In this document: one piece after another, positions 34,289 to 43,197 of the stretch
How the letters are laid out: the number at the start of each line of letters is the position of its first letter
Position numbering within the stretch: the stretch's first letter is position 1
From: Desulfofustis sp. PB-SRB1
Lineage (GTDB): Bacteria > Desulfobacterota > Desulfobulbia > Desulfobulbales > Desulfocapsaceae
Reading direction: 5' to 3'
DNA: 64,000 nucleotides
Assembly (NCBI GenBank): GCA_016722945.1
Contig: JAEQMT010000037.1
Span: 1 to 64,000, forward strand
Translations under genes and position numbers: made by a program
The notes under the pieces: model-generated
Databases searched by the model: none
Seen by the model: only the letters and a program-made list of their open reading frames with translations
What the model was told of the DNA's origin: nothing

Positions 34289-35392
34289 TTAACCATCGCC
34301 ATAGCGGGTGGCAAGAAATTCCCGCACTCCGGCACAATCACCCCGGCACACGATCGGCGCCGTTTTCCTGGCAACCTGGTAGTCATACATTGGATCGTAA
34401 TACTCCCGCAGAAGACGTTCAATCCATGCTTCATGGCGGGACGCGTCGCCGCTCATGCGTTGATGGCGACAGGCATCGTCCAGAAGAGCGGTGATCTGAG
34501 TGGTGCGCACCCCGCCCAACCGTTTAGAGATGCGGTTCAGGGCCTTGTGGATGTCGGCACGCCACCGGGACTCCGCCGCTTCATCGCCAAGCCGGCGGCG
34601 ATATATCTGCTGTGCCGCCGTTACATACTCGGCAAAGATGCGTCGCACGCGCTCATCCATGGGCGCCTCCAGCAGCACCATGTCGCCTGAGGCGAACCAG
34701 TCGGCAAGCTGTGCGGGAAGATAACAGCGGCCGATATGCTTGCCCTCGTCTTCGACGATGATGAAGGTGGCGCCAAGCCGGTCATGCTTGATCAGTTGGG
34801 CCGCCAGCCGGTTTTCGAAATCGGCCTGGCTGGGCTGCTCGTCGAGGTGGCGGCCAAAGGCTGAACCGCGATGATTGGCCAGGGCCTCGAGATCGACCCC
34901 ATTACTCAGAGTGACCAGCAACTCGGTTTTCCCCACCCCGGTTCGTCCCCCCAGCAGCACCGGTTTCATGTGGTTCCCGGGATGCTCCAAGCGCTCCAGG
35001 AAGAAGGTGCGCAGTGCCTTGTAGCCGCCCGCAATGCGAGCTATGTCGACACCGGCCTCAGCCAGCCACTTTTGCGCGATCGTTGAGCGCAGGCCACCGC
35101 GGGCACAGTAAAAACAGGCATTTGGGTGGTTTTTGGCGATGTTGCGCCACCGCTCAATGAGCTTGTGCCTGAGCGCCCCACTGATCAGATTTTCACCAAG
35201 GGCAACGGCCGCCGAGGACCCTTCCTGTTTATAGGTGATTCCCACCAGGCGGCGCTGTTCGTCGTCCAAGAGCGGTGCATTGACACTGTGTGGCACCGCC
35301 CCCGCCCCGAACTCCACCGGCGCCCGCACGTCGATCAATACCCGCTCTTCACCAATCAATGCGCCAAAATCATCTTCCGTGACGATACTCAC
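34289..35392 (-). CDS. mnmH: tRNA 2-selenouridine synthase
   Basis: An enzyme of ~367 residues with an N-terminal rhodanese domain (IDVRAPVEF; active Cys in FYCARGGLRS) and a C-terminal P-loop domain (LLGGRTGVGKTELL). It converts 2-thiouridine at tRNA wobble position 34 to 2-selenouridine, using selenophosphate and a geranylated intermediate. I start it at GTG 35392, giving MSIVTEDDFGALIGEERVLI, with GGAG six bases upstream. The longer frame to 35497 reads into a MITE-like repeat (its LDSRFRGNDE is repeat-encoded) and is unlikely to be translated. Its presence implies selenium use in this organism. Confidence 0.88.
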   Translation of the reverse strand: MSIVTEDDFGALIGEERVLIDVRAPVEFGAGAVPHSVNAPLLDDEQRRLVGITYKQEGSSAAVALGENLISGALRHKLIERWRNIAKNHPNACFYCARGGLRSTIAQKWLAEAGVDIARIAGGYKALRTFFLERLEHPGNHMKPVLLGGRTGVGKTELLVTLSNGVDLEALANHRGSAFGRHLDEQPSQADFENRLAAQLIKHDRLGATFIIVEDEGKHIGRCYLPAQLADWFASGDMVLLEAPMDERVRRIFAEYVTAAQQIYRRRLGDEAAESRWRADIHKALNRISKRLGGVRTTQITALLDDACRHQRMSGDASRHEAWIERLLREYYDPMYDYQVARKTAPIVCRGDCAGVREFLATRYGDG

Positions 35393-35424
35393 CACCTGCT
35401 CCAATCGGCTCCCATTAGTAATGT

Positions 35425-35559
35425 TGATGAATTCGCAAAAACCTTGAAATTGCTTGCTTTCGTCATTCCCGCGAAAGCGGGAATCCAGTAATTTCAATTG
35501 ATTATGAATTTCGGGTCAACTCCACCATAACGGTAACAGGGGTTTTTACGAGAGCATCA
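35425..35559 (-). repeat. MITE-like repeat, copy E (short-loop form)
   Basis: A 135-base element, TGATGAATTCGCAAAAACC to GGTTTTTACGAGAGCATCA, containing the compact hairpin CATTCCCGC-GAAA-GCGGGAATCC. Copies A-D have a long loop at this site. It lies immediately upstream of mnmH and extends an open frame into it, so it probably holds or interrupts the mnmH promoter region. Confidence 0.8.
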
Positions 35560-35563
35560 ATAT

Positions 35564-35698
35564 TGACGAATTCGCAAATACCTCGAAAATGCTATCTCTG
35601 GTCATTACCATGAAAGATCAAATCAATTGATTTCAGTAATTTATATATTTCCGATCTACTCCGGCACGAAAGAAACAGGAGGTATTTCAAGCGCATCA
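35564..35698 (-). repeat. MITE-like repeat, copy F (decayed)
   Basis: A degenerate neighbour of copy E, starting TGACGAATTCGCAAATACC and ending TATTTCAAGCGCATCA. The central hairpin has been lost (AAAGATCAAATC). It is probably an old insertion or tandem duplicate. Confidence 0.55.
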
Positions 35699-35845
35699 AT
35701 TACCGCCCGTGTAAGAAATACGTCAGTATTACAGGGTATTATCTTCTCACCATTTCCGCCAAGATTTTTTCGGCGGATAAGAGCGACCGCTCAGGCGTCG
35801 CGAACTCGCCCAACAGGGAAGTCATTACGGATAAGGAGTTCACCC

Positions 35846-36022
35846 ATGACCAAACCAATCAAAACATCCCCCACCGAACTGGGCCAGGAACTGGCCAAAA
35901 TCGAATTCTCCCTGAATTACAACGATGCCCGTGAAGATTTTACTATTTTACTATTGCGCCTCACCAGCCTACAAAAAATCATTGCCGACAAAATCAGCGG
36001 TATCAAGCGGCCGGACAACTAA
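35846..36022 (+). CDS. Small hypothetical protein, 58 aa
   Basis: The frame MTKPIKTSPTELGQELAKIE continues with a helical segment (REDFTILLLRLTSLQKIIADK). ATAAGGAG precedes the ATG at good spacing. There is no signal peptide, and the family is not recognised. It sits alone between repeats; it could be a real small protein but might be chance. Confidence 0.45.
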   Translation: MTKPIKTSPTELGQELAKIEFSLNYNDAREDFTILLLRLTSLQKIIADKISGIKRPDN

Positions 36023-36029
36023 TGTCTCA

Positions 36030-36120
36030 GGGGTCAGGTCTTTTATTTTGGTGTTTTTAATTGGTGTAAGCTCTCAGACCATCAAATTGGCAAAAACACC
36101 AAAATAAAAGACCTGACCCC
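36030..36120 (-). repeat. 92-bp palindromic repeat, solo copy 1
   Basis: Starts GGGGTCAGGTCTTTTATTTT and ends with its inverse, with ~29-base near-perfect inverted arms around a 30-base centre containing CTCTCAGACC. It matches the copy at 44178 in the opposite orientation and the copy split by the insertion sequence at 60757-62819. It lies between a small plus-strand gene and the converging thiolase gene, where the stem plus T-runs would terminate transcription from both sides. Confidence 0.88.
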
Positions 36121-36127
36121 ATGACTC

Positions 36128-37420
36128 TTAACTGAGCTTCTCGACGATCATCGCCATCCCCATGCCACCACCGATACACATACTGATCAATCCGAGTCGG
36201 ACATCCTCGCGCTGCATGTAATGCATGCCGGTCACCACCTGGCGGGCGCCGGTGCAGCCGATGGGGTGGCCGATGGAAATCCCGCTGCCCACCTGATTCG
36301 GCTTGTCGTAGGGGATGCCAAGCTCTTTCATACAGCCGATGGCCTGTGCCGCAAACGCCTCGTTCAGCTCAATCACGTCGATGTCGCCGATCTCAAGACC
36401 GGTCCTGGCCAGCACCGTACGAATTGCCGGCACCGGTCCCAGACCCATGTAAGCCGGGTCCAGTCCGCCCGAGGCAAACCCTTTGATGGCAAGCAGCGGG
36501 GTGAGGCCCAGCTCATCAGCCTTGCGCCGAGACATAACGAGTACCGCCGCGGCGGCATCGTTGATGCCCGAGGCGTTGCCCGCGGTAACCGTGCCGTCCT
36601 TGGCAAACACCGGTCGAAGCCGCGCCATCTTCTCCATATTGGTTTCCATGGGACGCTCATCGGTGGCAAAGATCACCTCGCCCTTTCTCGTCTTCAGCTT
36701 TACGGGTACGATTTCATCGGCAAACAGGCCGCCGGCAATGGCATCCAGGGCGCGCCTGTGACTCATCACACTGAGCTCATCCTGCTCGGTTCGACTGATG
36801 TCACACATGGCCACGATGTTTTCGGCGGTAATGCCCATGTGGTAGCCGTAAAAGATTTCATATAGCCCGTCAAACACCATCAGATCGGTCACCTCACCGG
36901 CGCCGCTCACCTCCATGCGATAGCCCCAGCGTCCCTTTGGCAGGGAAAACGGCACCATGGACATGTTTTCCATACCACCGGCGATAATTGCCTCAGCTTC
37001 GCCGGTCATGATCGCCGAAGCCGCCAGGGTAATGGCCTTGAGCCCTGAACCGCATACCTTGTTGATGCTGAAGGCGGGTGTCTCCTTGGTGATGCCGGCC
37101 CGGATCATGGCCTGGCGGGCCGGATTCTGTCCCTGGCCGGCCTGCAGGACGTTGCCCATGATAACCTCATCGATGGCAACCGGTGTAGCACTTTCATCCC
37201 ATCCCGACCCATCTTCCTCAATGGGTATCAGTCCCTGATCGCGCAGTTTGTCCGGTACCCCGGCCCGCATTGCCTCACTCAATATTGGTCGCGCTCCGGC
37301 CCGTTCCAGGGCCGCTCTGATCACCGTACTCCCCAGTTCTACCACCGGCGTATCCTTAAGGGCGCCGCCAAAGTTACCCACCGCGGTACGGGCGCCGCTG
37401 ACAATTACCGCCTGTTCCAT
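36128..37420 (-). CDS. Acetyl-CoA acetyltransferase (thiolase)
   Basis: A 430-residue thiolase. The nucleophile is Cys123 (INKVCGSGLKAI), the His site is in GHPIGCTGAR and the second Cys in SMCIGGGMGMA. It condenses two acetyl-CoA into acetoacetyl-CoA for PHA synthesis or runs in reverse for butyrate oxidation. Between residues ~44 and 80 it has about 35 extra residues (from RPILSEAMRAG to DESATP) compared with the usual 393-residue PhaA/AtoB. I recall such an insertion in thiolases of sulfate reducers. GGGAGGGATC precedes the ATG. It is monocistronic. Confidence 0.9.
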   Translation of the reverse strand: MEQAVIVSGARTAVGNFGGALKDTPVVELGSTVIRAALERAGARPILSEAMRAGVPDKLRDQGLIPIEEDGSGWDESATPVAIDEVIMGNVLQAGQGQNPARQAMIRAGITKETPAFSINKVCGSGLKAITLAASAIMTGEAEAIIAGGMENMSMVPFSLPKGRWGYRMEVSGAGEVTDLMVFDGLYEIFYGYHMGITAENIVAMCDISRTEQDELSVMSHRRALDAIAGGLFADEIVPVKLKTRKGEVIFATDERPMETNMEKMARLRPVFAKDGTVTAGNASGINDAAAAVLVMSRRKADELGLTPLLAIKGFASGGLDPAYMGLGPVPAIRTVLARTGLEIGDIDVIELNEAFAAQAIGCMKELGIPYDKPNQVGSGISIGHPIGCTGARQVVTGMHYMQREDVRLGLISMCIGGGMGMAMIVEKLS

Positions 37421-37685
37421 GCTGATCCCTCCCGGAATTGTTGTATTTGTTGTGTTTGTGGAATTAAGCTATTCATCTTCTCTTGATTCTACGACTGCTC
37501 TGTTCCATTTTGATGACATTTTTATTAGAATATGGCTGCCTGGGTTCGGTTATAAATGACAACGTTTTGCCAGTAAATCACCGACCAGATCTTGCCAAGG
37601 GCATACCTCATACTTTAGTGTTACGTCATCGGCTTTGGTAAAATGAACCATCCGGTATGCAGATAACTTCAGTCAAGAGATAAAT

Positions 37686-38627
37686 ATGGCGTCCCCGAAA
37701 CTTGATCAGAATCTGCAGAGGTGGCTTGATAACTACAATCAGCTGCTGGCCGCGTGGCGTGCCAAGGGGGTGGATCTGACCCCCGAAATGGCCCGGGACG
37801 GTCTGGCGACGCTTACCACTTCTCATGTGACCACGTCGCCGTCGGTGGCAATGGTAATGGATGAACCATTGGTGGTGGATGGTCGATCAATCAGTCTGCG
37901 CATCTATCATCCGGCCCCGGACAAAAGATGCGGGGTCATCATCTATCTGCACGGCGGCGGCCATATGGCAGGCAGCGTTACCGTCTATGACCCGATCTGT
38001 CGCAAACTGGCCGTTGCCGCCAACCATATCGTCATCTCGGTTGACTATAGACTGGCGCCGGAACATCCCTACCCGGCCGGTCTCAAAGATGCAGCCGCGG
38101 TGATTTCGCACTATCGCTCACTTCTGGCCACATTAAATATCGACTATTCAGAGCGGCTGGTGGTGGCCGGCGACAGCGCCGGGGGTGCCATGAGTGCCAC
38201 CATGGCGCACCGGTTCCAGGATGATGACGCCACGGTAATCGACAAACTGATCCTCATCTACCCAAGCCTTGATTATACCATGAGCCACCCCTCCATCGAC
38301 GAGCTTGCCGACGGGTATCTTTTGGAGCGTGAGCGCATTGCATGGTATTTTGCTCGCTATTTTCAGGATTATAACGATCGACGCGGTGCATCCCCGCTTT
38401 TTATGGATATCAGCCCTTCCTTTCCCGCCACCCTTGTCTGTACTGCCGGTTTCTGCCCCCTGCGCGATGAGGGCTTCGCCTATGTCGGGCGGCTGGAAAA
38501 AAATGGTAATAGCGTCGTCCATCACCACTACCCGGGTATGATCCACGCTTTTTTGAACCTCGAAGATATCGTTGCTGATCAGTGCAGTTCCCTCTACGAA
38601 AGAATCGGCAAGTTTCTTGCCACCTGA
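37686..38627 (+). CDS. HSL-type alpha/beta hydrolase (esterase/lipase)
   Basis: A 313-residue hormone-sensitive-lipase-family hydrolase. The oxyanion HGGG lies at 89-92 (YLHGGGHMAG) and the nucleophile Ser164 in AGDSAGG; the acid is probably Asp in CPLRDEG, and the His is in GMIHAF. The DYRLAPEHPYPAG motif is characteristic. There is no signal peptide, so it is cytoplasmic. Its position next to the PHA genes suggests a hydroxyacid oligomer or acyl ester substrate, but this is a guess. Confidence 0.88.
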   Translation: MASPKLDQNLQRWLDNYNQLLAAWRAKGVDLTPEMARDGLATLTTSHVTTSPSVAMVMDEPLVVDGRSISLRIYHPAPDKRCGVIIYLHGGGHMAGSVTVYDPICRKLAVAANHIVISVDYRLAPEHPYPAGLKDAAAVISHYRSLLATLNIDYSERLVVAGDSAGGAMSATMAHRFQDDDATVIDKLILIYPSLDYTMSHPSIDELADGYLLERERIAWYFARYFQDYNDRRGASPLFMDISPSFPATLVCTAGFCPLRDEGFAYVGRLEKNGNSVVHHHYPGMIHAFLNLEDIVADQCSSLYERIGKFLAT

Positions 38628-39068
38628 GAACCCGCATGTTCATCCGTTTTGCTTTTGCGCAACGCAACAAAAATCTCGCCAGTCCCTCAGGCTGCACCGC
38701 TATTTCTTACATTAAATTCCCGTTTGCGGTAGGGCACCAGCACAAACATACACCATGGGAAATGCTATTAAAGTCTATAACTAATTGATATAATAATTTA
38801 ATTTTTCTTCACAAATTGTATCTTCTGTCTGATTCAGAAGTGTTGAGAGTTCATCATCGCCACCGTGATGCTTCACCATACCTCCCCGCTAAGCGCCATG
38901 AAAAAAAATTGTGCAGCGCAACATTTTTTCCTTGACGCGGCCTCTCACGTGTTTTATTTTTGGCCCATCGATGGCGAGGTGCCATCTAAAAAAAATGGTG
39001 TGTAAAACACACCGGCGGACTTAATACGTCGCACAACCAAAGAGACTATTGACAAAAGGAGAAGAAAA
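38628..39068. promoter_or_regulatory. Phasin upstream region with promoter candidate
   Basis: A 440-base gap. TTGACG (38932-38937), a 17-base spacer and TATTTT (38955-38960) form the best promoter candidate for the phasin. Two small hairpins follow in the leader: ATGGC/GCCAT near 38970 and GGTGTGT/ACACACC near 38996-39013. GGAGAA precedes the start codon. No other gene is seen. Confidence 0.45.
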
Positions 39069-39329
39069 ATGGAAACTGCACAATTCGCAAAGCAAAGCCT
39101 GGCGTTTCAGAAGACCATGTTCGAAAACAGCTTCAACGCCATGATCATGGCCCAGGATCAGACCGAGAAGATGCTGCACAGCTATCTCGACAAACTGCCC
39201 TGGGTAACTGTTGAGGGTAAGGACTCGCTGCAGAAATCCATCGACATGGCCAAGCAGGCCCGTGATGACTTCAGAAAAGCAGTGGAAGAGGGTTTTTCCA
39301 AGTTTGAATCAATGATGGAAGAAAAGTAA
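39069..39329 (+). CDS. Phasin-family PHA granule protein
   Basis: An 86-residue amphipathic helical protein (METAQFAKQSLAFQKTMFEN, then KSIDMAKQARDDFRKAVEEG), typical of short phasins that coat PHA granules. It resembles the N-terminal part of the longer phasin at 45014 (shared FDNSF/FENSF and HSYLDKLPW/GYLRYFPW patterns). A strong hairpin separates it from the PhaC-like gene, so it may be made in excess. Confidence 0.8.
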   Translation: METAQFAKQSLAFQKTMFENSFNAMIMAQDQTEKMLHSYLDKLPWVTVEGKDSLQKSIDMAKQARDDFRKAVEEGFSKFESMMEEK

Positions 39330-39350
39330 TACAGACAACACTGCACTACT

Positions 39351-39380
39351 ATGCCGGTCGGGTTCTTGCCCGACCGGCAT
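39351..39380. terminator. Stable hairpin between phasin and PhaC-like gene
   Basis: A 12-base perfect stem, ATGCCGGTCGGG (39351-39362) with CCCGACCGGCAT (39369-39380), and a six-base loop. No T-run follows, so it is more likely an attenuator or a 3' stabiliser that favours phasin mRNA over the downstream gene than a full terminator. Confidence 0.55.
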
Positions 39381-39419
39381 ATGTGCATTCACCACCACTT
39401 GACCAAGGAGAGCCCACCG

Positions 39420-40940
39420 ATGGAGCAACCTTTCGCGGCACTGGAGAACTGGAACAAGACCATGCTCGCCCCGGCCACCGCCGTCCTCTATTTCACCGAA
39501 GGCATGGCAACCTATGGCGAAGAGTTTCTCAAACCCTTTCTCAACGCCACCCAGACCTTTGCTAACGTCGAGGCGAAACGGTTCTTCTACCGCTCACCGG
39601 AGGAGAACTGGCAAAGCTATACCAAGCTGCTGCAACTCAACCTCGACCTGCTCTCCCGCTACTCCACCGGCGCCGTCAAAACCCTGGGGCAATATAACAA
39701 ATTAGAGCTGAGCCGTTTTTTGAGCGCCTGGCACGAGGCCCTGATTGAGGTCAACGCCGCTACCCTGGGCGATTATTTTTCCAACCAGGAAACGGTGTTG
39801 CGCCGGGTCGTCTCCGAGTTTCCCCAGACCATTAAGGCGATCGAACCCGAGTACGGCTTTCACTTCGAGCGTCACCCCGGCAGCCTGGTCCATGAGACAC
39901 CGCGCTTTGAGCTGCGCCAGGTATTTCCCCACGATGATGGGGTTGAGATCGATGACCGCCTCAAGCCGATCTTCATCATTCCCCCCTTCGTCCTCGGCGC
40001 CAATATTCTCGCCTTTCTTCCCGGCGAAAAGAAGAGCTACGCGCACAGCTTCGCCAATCGGGGGATTCCCACCTATATTCGGATCATGAAGCCGATTCAT
40101 GAGAATGAAGCGGTGCAGACCATGACCCTGGAAGACGATGCCGAGGATACCCGGTTGTTCTGCGAAATTCTCAGCAAAAAACATAAGCTGCCGGTTACTT
40201 TGAACGGCTACTGCCAGGGCGGTTTCAGCTCAGTGTGCAATATCTTATCGGGTAAACTGGACGGATTGGTGGACGCCCTGATTACCTGCGTCGCGCCCAT
40301 GGACGGGACACGGAGCAAAGGACTTGGTAAATTCCTCCACGATCTGCCGGCCGAGTTCAACGATCTTGCCTACGGCACCAAAACACTGGCCAACGGCAAC
40401 CTCATCGCCGACGGCGATCTGATGGGATGGATCTACAAGCTGAAATCAATCGAGGAGTCGGGGCCGCTGATTGCCTATTTTAAAGACATCATGATGCTCA
40501 CCGACCGCAAAGACCGGCCGGCCACCATCAACAAGACTGTAGCCGCCCTCAATTACTGGCTGCAAAACGAGCGCTCCGATCTGCCCATGTCGGTAACCGA
40601 AATGAGTTTTCGCTCCTACAATATCCCCGTTACCGCGAACGGCGATCTACCCATCACCATGTTCGGCAAGCAGCTCAACTTCAAGGGTATCACCGAGCGC
40701 AACATACCCTGGCTACTCTGCTACGGGATACGTGATGACCTGGTGGAAAAAGAGGTTTCCACGGCGCCGCTGGATTTTGTCGACGCCGAGGTGAGCCCCT
40801 TTCCCAAGGGGCATGTGGCCATTGCCACCTCATGGTCACACCCCAATTCGGACTGCCCCTTAGACGGCAGGTTCGGGCCGGAAAACTTCCGCGGGCCCGT
40901 CAAGTTTCACCTGGATCTCAACGAGGAATTGAGGAAATAA
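39420..40940 (+). CDS. PhaC-like alpha/beta hydrolase with Cys nucleophile
   Basis: A 506-residue protein. The N-terminal ~150 residues are helical and reminiscent of PhaE or the N-terminal part of class I PhaC. The alpha/beta-hydrolase core follows, with the lipase-like box NGYCQGG (Cys265) that marks PHA synthases and their relatives; a candidate His is in FPKGHVAIATSW. It is clearly different from the class III PhaC at 42099. It may be a second synthase or an intracellular depolymerase-like protein. AAGGAG lies nine bases before ATG 39420; the upstream in-frame ATG is inside the preceding hairpin. Confidence 0.75.
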   Translation: MEQPFAALENWNKTMLAPATAVLYFTEGMATYGEEFLKPFLNATQTFANVEAKRFFYRSPEENWQSYTKLLQLNLDLLSRYSTGAVKTLGQYNKLELSRFLSAWHEALIEVNAATLGDYFSNQETVLRRVVSEFPQTIKAIEPEYGFHFERHPGSLVHETPRFELRQVFPHDDGVEIDDRLKPIFIIPPFVLGANILAFLPGEKKSYAHSFANRGIPTYIRIMKPIHENEAVQTMTLEDDAEDTRLFCEILSKKHKLPVTLNGYCQGGFSSVCNILSGKLDGLVDALITCVAPMDGTRSKGLGKFLHDLPAEFNDLAYGTKTLANGNLIADGDLMGWIYKLKSIEESGPLIAYFKDIMMLTDRKDRPATINKTVAALNYWLQNERSDLPMSVTEMSFRSYNIPVTANGDLPITMFGKQLNFKGITERNIPWLLCYGIRDDLVEKEVSTAPLDFVDAEVSPFPKGHVAIATSWSHPNSDCPLDGRFGPENFRGPVKFHLDLNEELRK

Positions 40941-41004
40941 CCCCTTACCTCAATGCTGTCGCGCAATAATTTCCGGCATTTCCGGTGGGGGATTGTGCGG
41001 TGTT

Positions 41005-42063
41005 CTAGAACCAGGCCTTGTGGCCCCAGATCTCTTCTTCCAGACTCTGCTTGTCCTTCTGCAGTTCCAGGTAGAGTGAGGCATTCTGGATGGCAAGTCC
41101 GCATTGCCGCGCTATGGAATTCATCAATTGCACGTCGTAGTTGGTTACCATCCGTTTGCGATCGCTGTAAAGCCCCATCACGCCGATGGGCGTATCCTTG
41201 ACGGTAATGGGCAGATGCAGCATGGAGATTATCCCTTCCGCCTGCCGCTCCTGCTGGTAATCCAGATCGGATTCCTGAATATCTTCAACCAGTTCGATGC
41301 GGTTTTGCAGCACCGCCCGCATCCGCCGCGTACTCACCTCTCCCTTGTTCAGGTAGTTCTCGCTGAGCCCGTAGCTGGCAACCAGTTTAAGTTTGTTTGA
41401 ATCAGAATCCAGCAGCCGGATGGAAACCCCCAGCAGTTCGAAGGCATCGGTGATCTCAGAGGTCATCAGGTGCAGCACCACCTTGATATCAAGAGATGAG
41501 TTGAGATGCTCGGCAACACGGGCCAGCAGTTCGATATCTCGTTTGATGCGATACTCCTGATGGGCACGCAGGATGGCGATTCCGCCCTGATCCGCCAATC
41601 CCCTGAGAAAATCGATCTCCATGGCGCTGAAATCGCGAGGCTCGGCAGTGTAAAGCGCCAAAATGCCAATAGGATCCCGTTCGGCAACTACCGGCACCAC
41701 CAGCAGCGAGGCAATGCCCTCCTTCTTTTTCGCCTCATGATTCTCCAACCGTGGATCGGTGGTGGCATCTTTTGCCGCCAGATACCCACCCTGTTCCATG
41801 ATATCTTTGGTAATGTCACGTCCCTGAGACGGGCCGGTATGGATATAATCATCGGAGAGGCCAATCTTCGCAACGGGATAGAATAATCCGTCGATATCGC
41901 TGCGGCTGCGAATCAGAAACAGCGAGCACGCCTTGGCCTGCATAACTTCCACGGCGCTCTTGACGATCAAATCCAGAATCTGTTCGCGGTCGGTACTGTT
42001 CTGGATTGTCTTGATAATGTTACAGAACGTCCTGAAATAATCCTCACTCTTGGTAATCATCAT
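41005..42063 (-). CDS. Tandem GAF-domain protein
   Basis: A 352-residue protein of two GAF domains (residues ~20-165 and ~190-335) and no output domain. GAF1 contains ASLLVVPVVAERDPIGILAL and GAF2 contains ISMLHLPITVKDTPIGVMGL. The C-terminus is a short coiled coil (LYLELQKDKQSLEEEIWG). It probably binds a small ligand or cofactor and signals through protein contact. It is encoded 36 bases downstream of phaC on the same strand, so may be part of the phaE-phaC transcript and sense conditions for storage. Confidence 0.83.
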   Translation of the reverse strand: MMITKSEDYFRTFCNIIKTIQNSTDREQILDLIVKSAVEVMQAKACSLFLIRSRSDIDGLFYPVAKIGLSDDYIHTGPSQGRDITKDIMEQGGYLAAKDATTDPRLENHEAKKKEGIASLLVVPVVAERDPIGILALYTAEPRDFSAMEIDFLRGLADQGGIAILRAHQEYRIKRDIELLARVAEHLNSSLDIKVVLHLMTSEITDAFELLGVSIRLLDSDSNKLKLVASYGLSENYLNKGEVSTRRMRAVLQNRIELVEDIQESDLDYQQERQAEGIISMLHLPITVKDTPIGVMGLYSDRKRMVTNYDVQLMNSIARQCGLAIQNASLYLELQKDKQSLEEEIWGHKAWF

Positions 42064-42098
42064 GGGGCGACTCCGCGGGTTATATTTACAAGGAATTG

Positions 42099-43175
42099 TT
42101 AATTGTCTCGTTCATGAAGCCAGGCTGCAATTTTCGGGGCAAAATCACGCTGATATTTGGAACTCACGTATATACCGATATGGCCGGTATTGAAGCAGAT
42201 GTCCTCCTTATCGTCAGAACCGATCATCGAAGTGAAGGTCTCGCATGCCTCGGGCGGCACCAAGTGGTCGAACCTACCATAAAAATTCAACACCGGCATG
42301 GTGATATTGGAAAGATCCACCCGCTCGCCGTCAATTTCCAGTTTTGACTGAATGAGCAGGTTTTTCTTGTAGAAATTGATGATGAACTCCTTGAAGGTAG
42401 CGGCGGGCACATCGGGGCTGTCAAAAATCCATTTTTCCATGCGGACAAAATTTTCCACGTAGTCCTTATTGTCGATATTCTGAAGAAAACCGACGTATTT
42501 ATCAATCATCAAGCGAGCCGGGTTAAGCAGGAGAAACCCCAGATTCATAACCTCACCCGGCATATTGGAGTAAATATCGCCGAGGACGTGGGCATCGGTA
42601 TGTTTCATCCAGATGTTGAGCAGTCCCTTGTCAGTGTCAAAATTCGTCGGGGTGACGGTGGTCACCAGGTTTTTCACCTTTTCCCGGTGCAGGGCGCTGT
42701 AGATCACGGAAAAGACCCCGCCCATACAGATGCCCATGATATTGAGCTGACCGATCTGATGGCGGGCCAGGATGAAATCGACAATACCAGCGATATAGCC
42801 GTTCACATGATCGCCGATGGTCTGAAACTGATCCTTGCGGGTGGGATACCCCCAGTCGACCATGTACACCTCAACCCCCTGGTTCAGCAGTGTCTCCACG
42901 ACACTGCGGCGGGGTTGGAGATCGAGCATGGTCTCCCGGTTGATCAACGCATAGATCACCAGCAATGGATGCTTGAAACGCACCTTCTCCGGCACGTAGT
43001 GTTTGAGCTTGACCCGGTCTTCCTGGTAGACGGTCTCATACGGGGTGACCGAAATATCGGTGCTCAGCTCACTGGTGAGCACTGAAGTCGCTTTCTTGAA
43101 CCGGCTCCTGGCCGATTTACTGTCTTCGCCGAGGTTTTTGAGAATAAGATCGACGGGAATACTAACCTGGCTCAT
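42099..43175 (-). CDS. phaC: Class III polyhydroxyalkanoate synthase PhaC
   Basis: A 358-residue synthase catalytic subunit, the usual class III size. The nucleophile is Cys150 (IMGICMGGVFS), the acid Asp303 (YGRFDHLVPPE) and the base His332 (NTGHIGIYVS). It polymerises (R)-3-hydroxyacyl-CoA at the granule surface together with PhaE, encoded 22 bases upstream on the same strand. All catalytic residues are present. Confidence 0.95.
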   Translation of the reverse strand: MSQVSIPVDLILKNLGEDSKSARSRFKKATSVLTSELSTDISVTPYETVYQEDRVKLKHYVPEKVRFKHPLLVIYALINRETMLDLQPRRSVVETLLNQGVEVYMVDWGYPTRKDQFQTIGDHVNGYIAGIVDFILARHQIGQLNIMGICMGGVFSVIYSALHREKVKNLVTTVTPTNFDTDKGLLNIWMKHTDAHVLGDIYSNMPGEVMNLGFLLLNPARLMIDKYVGFLQNIDNKDYVENFVRMEKWIFDSPDVPAATFKEFIINFYKKNLLIQSKLEIDGERVDLSNITMPVLNFYGRFDHLVPPEACETFTSMIGSDDKEDICFNTGHIGIYVSSKYQRDFAPKIAAWLHERDN

Positions 43176-43197
43176 CTGCTTGCCCCCAGAGTATGAT

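Noticed and set aside
35393-35497. N-terminal 35-residue extension of tRNA 2-selenouridine synthase (MKLLDSRFRGNDESK...)
   Set aside because: It is translated from a dispersed repeat; the homology and a ribosome-binding site support GTG 35392.
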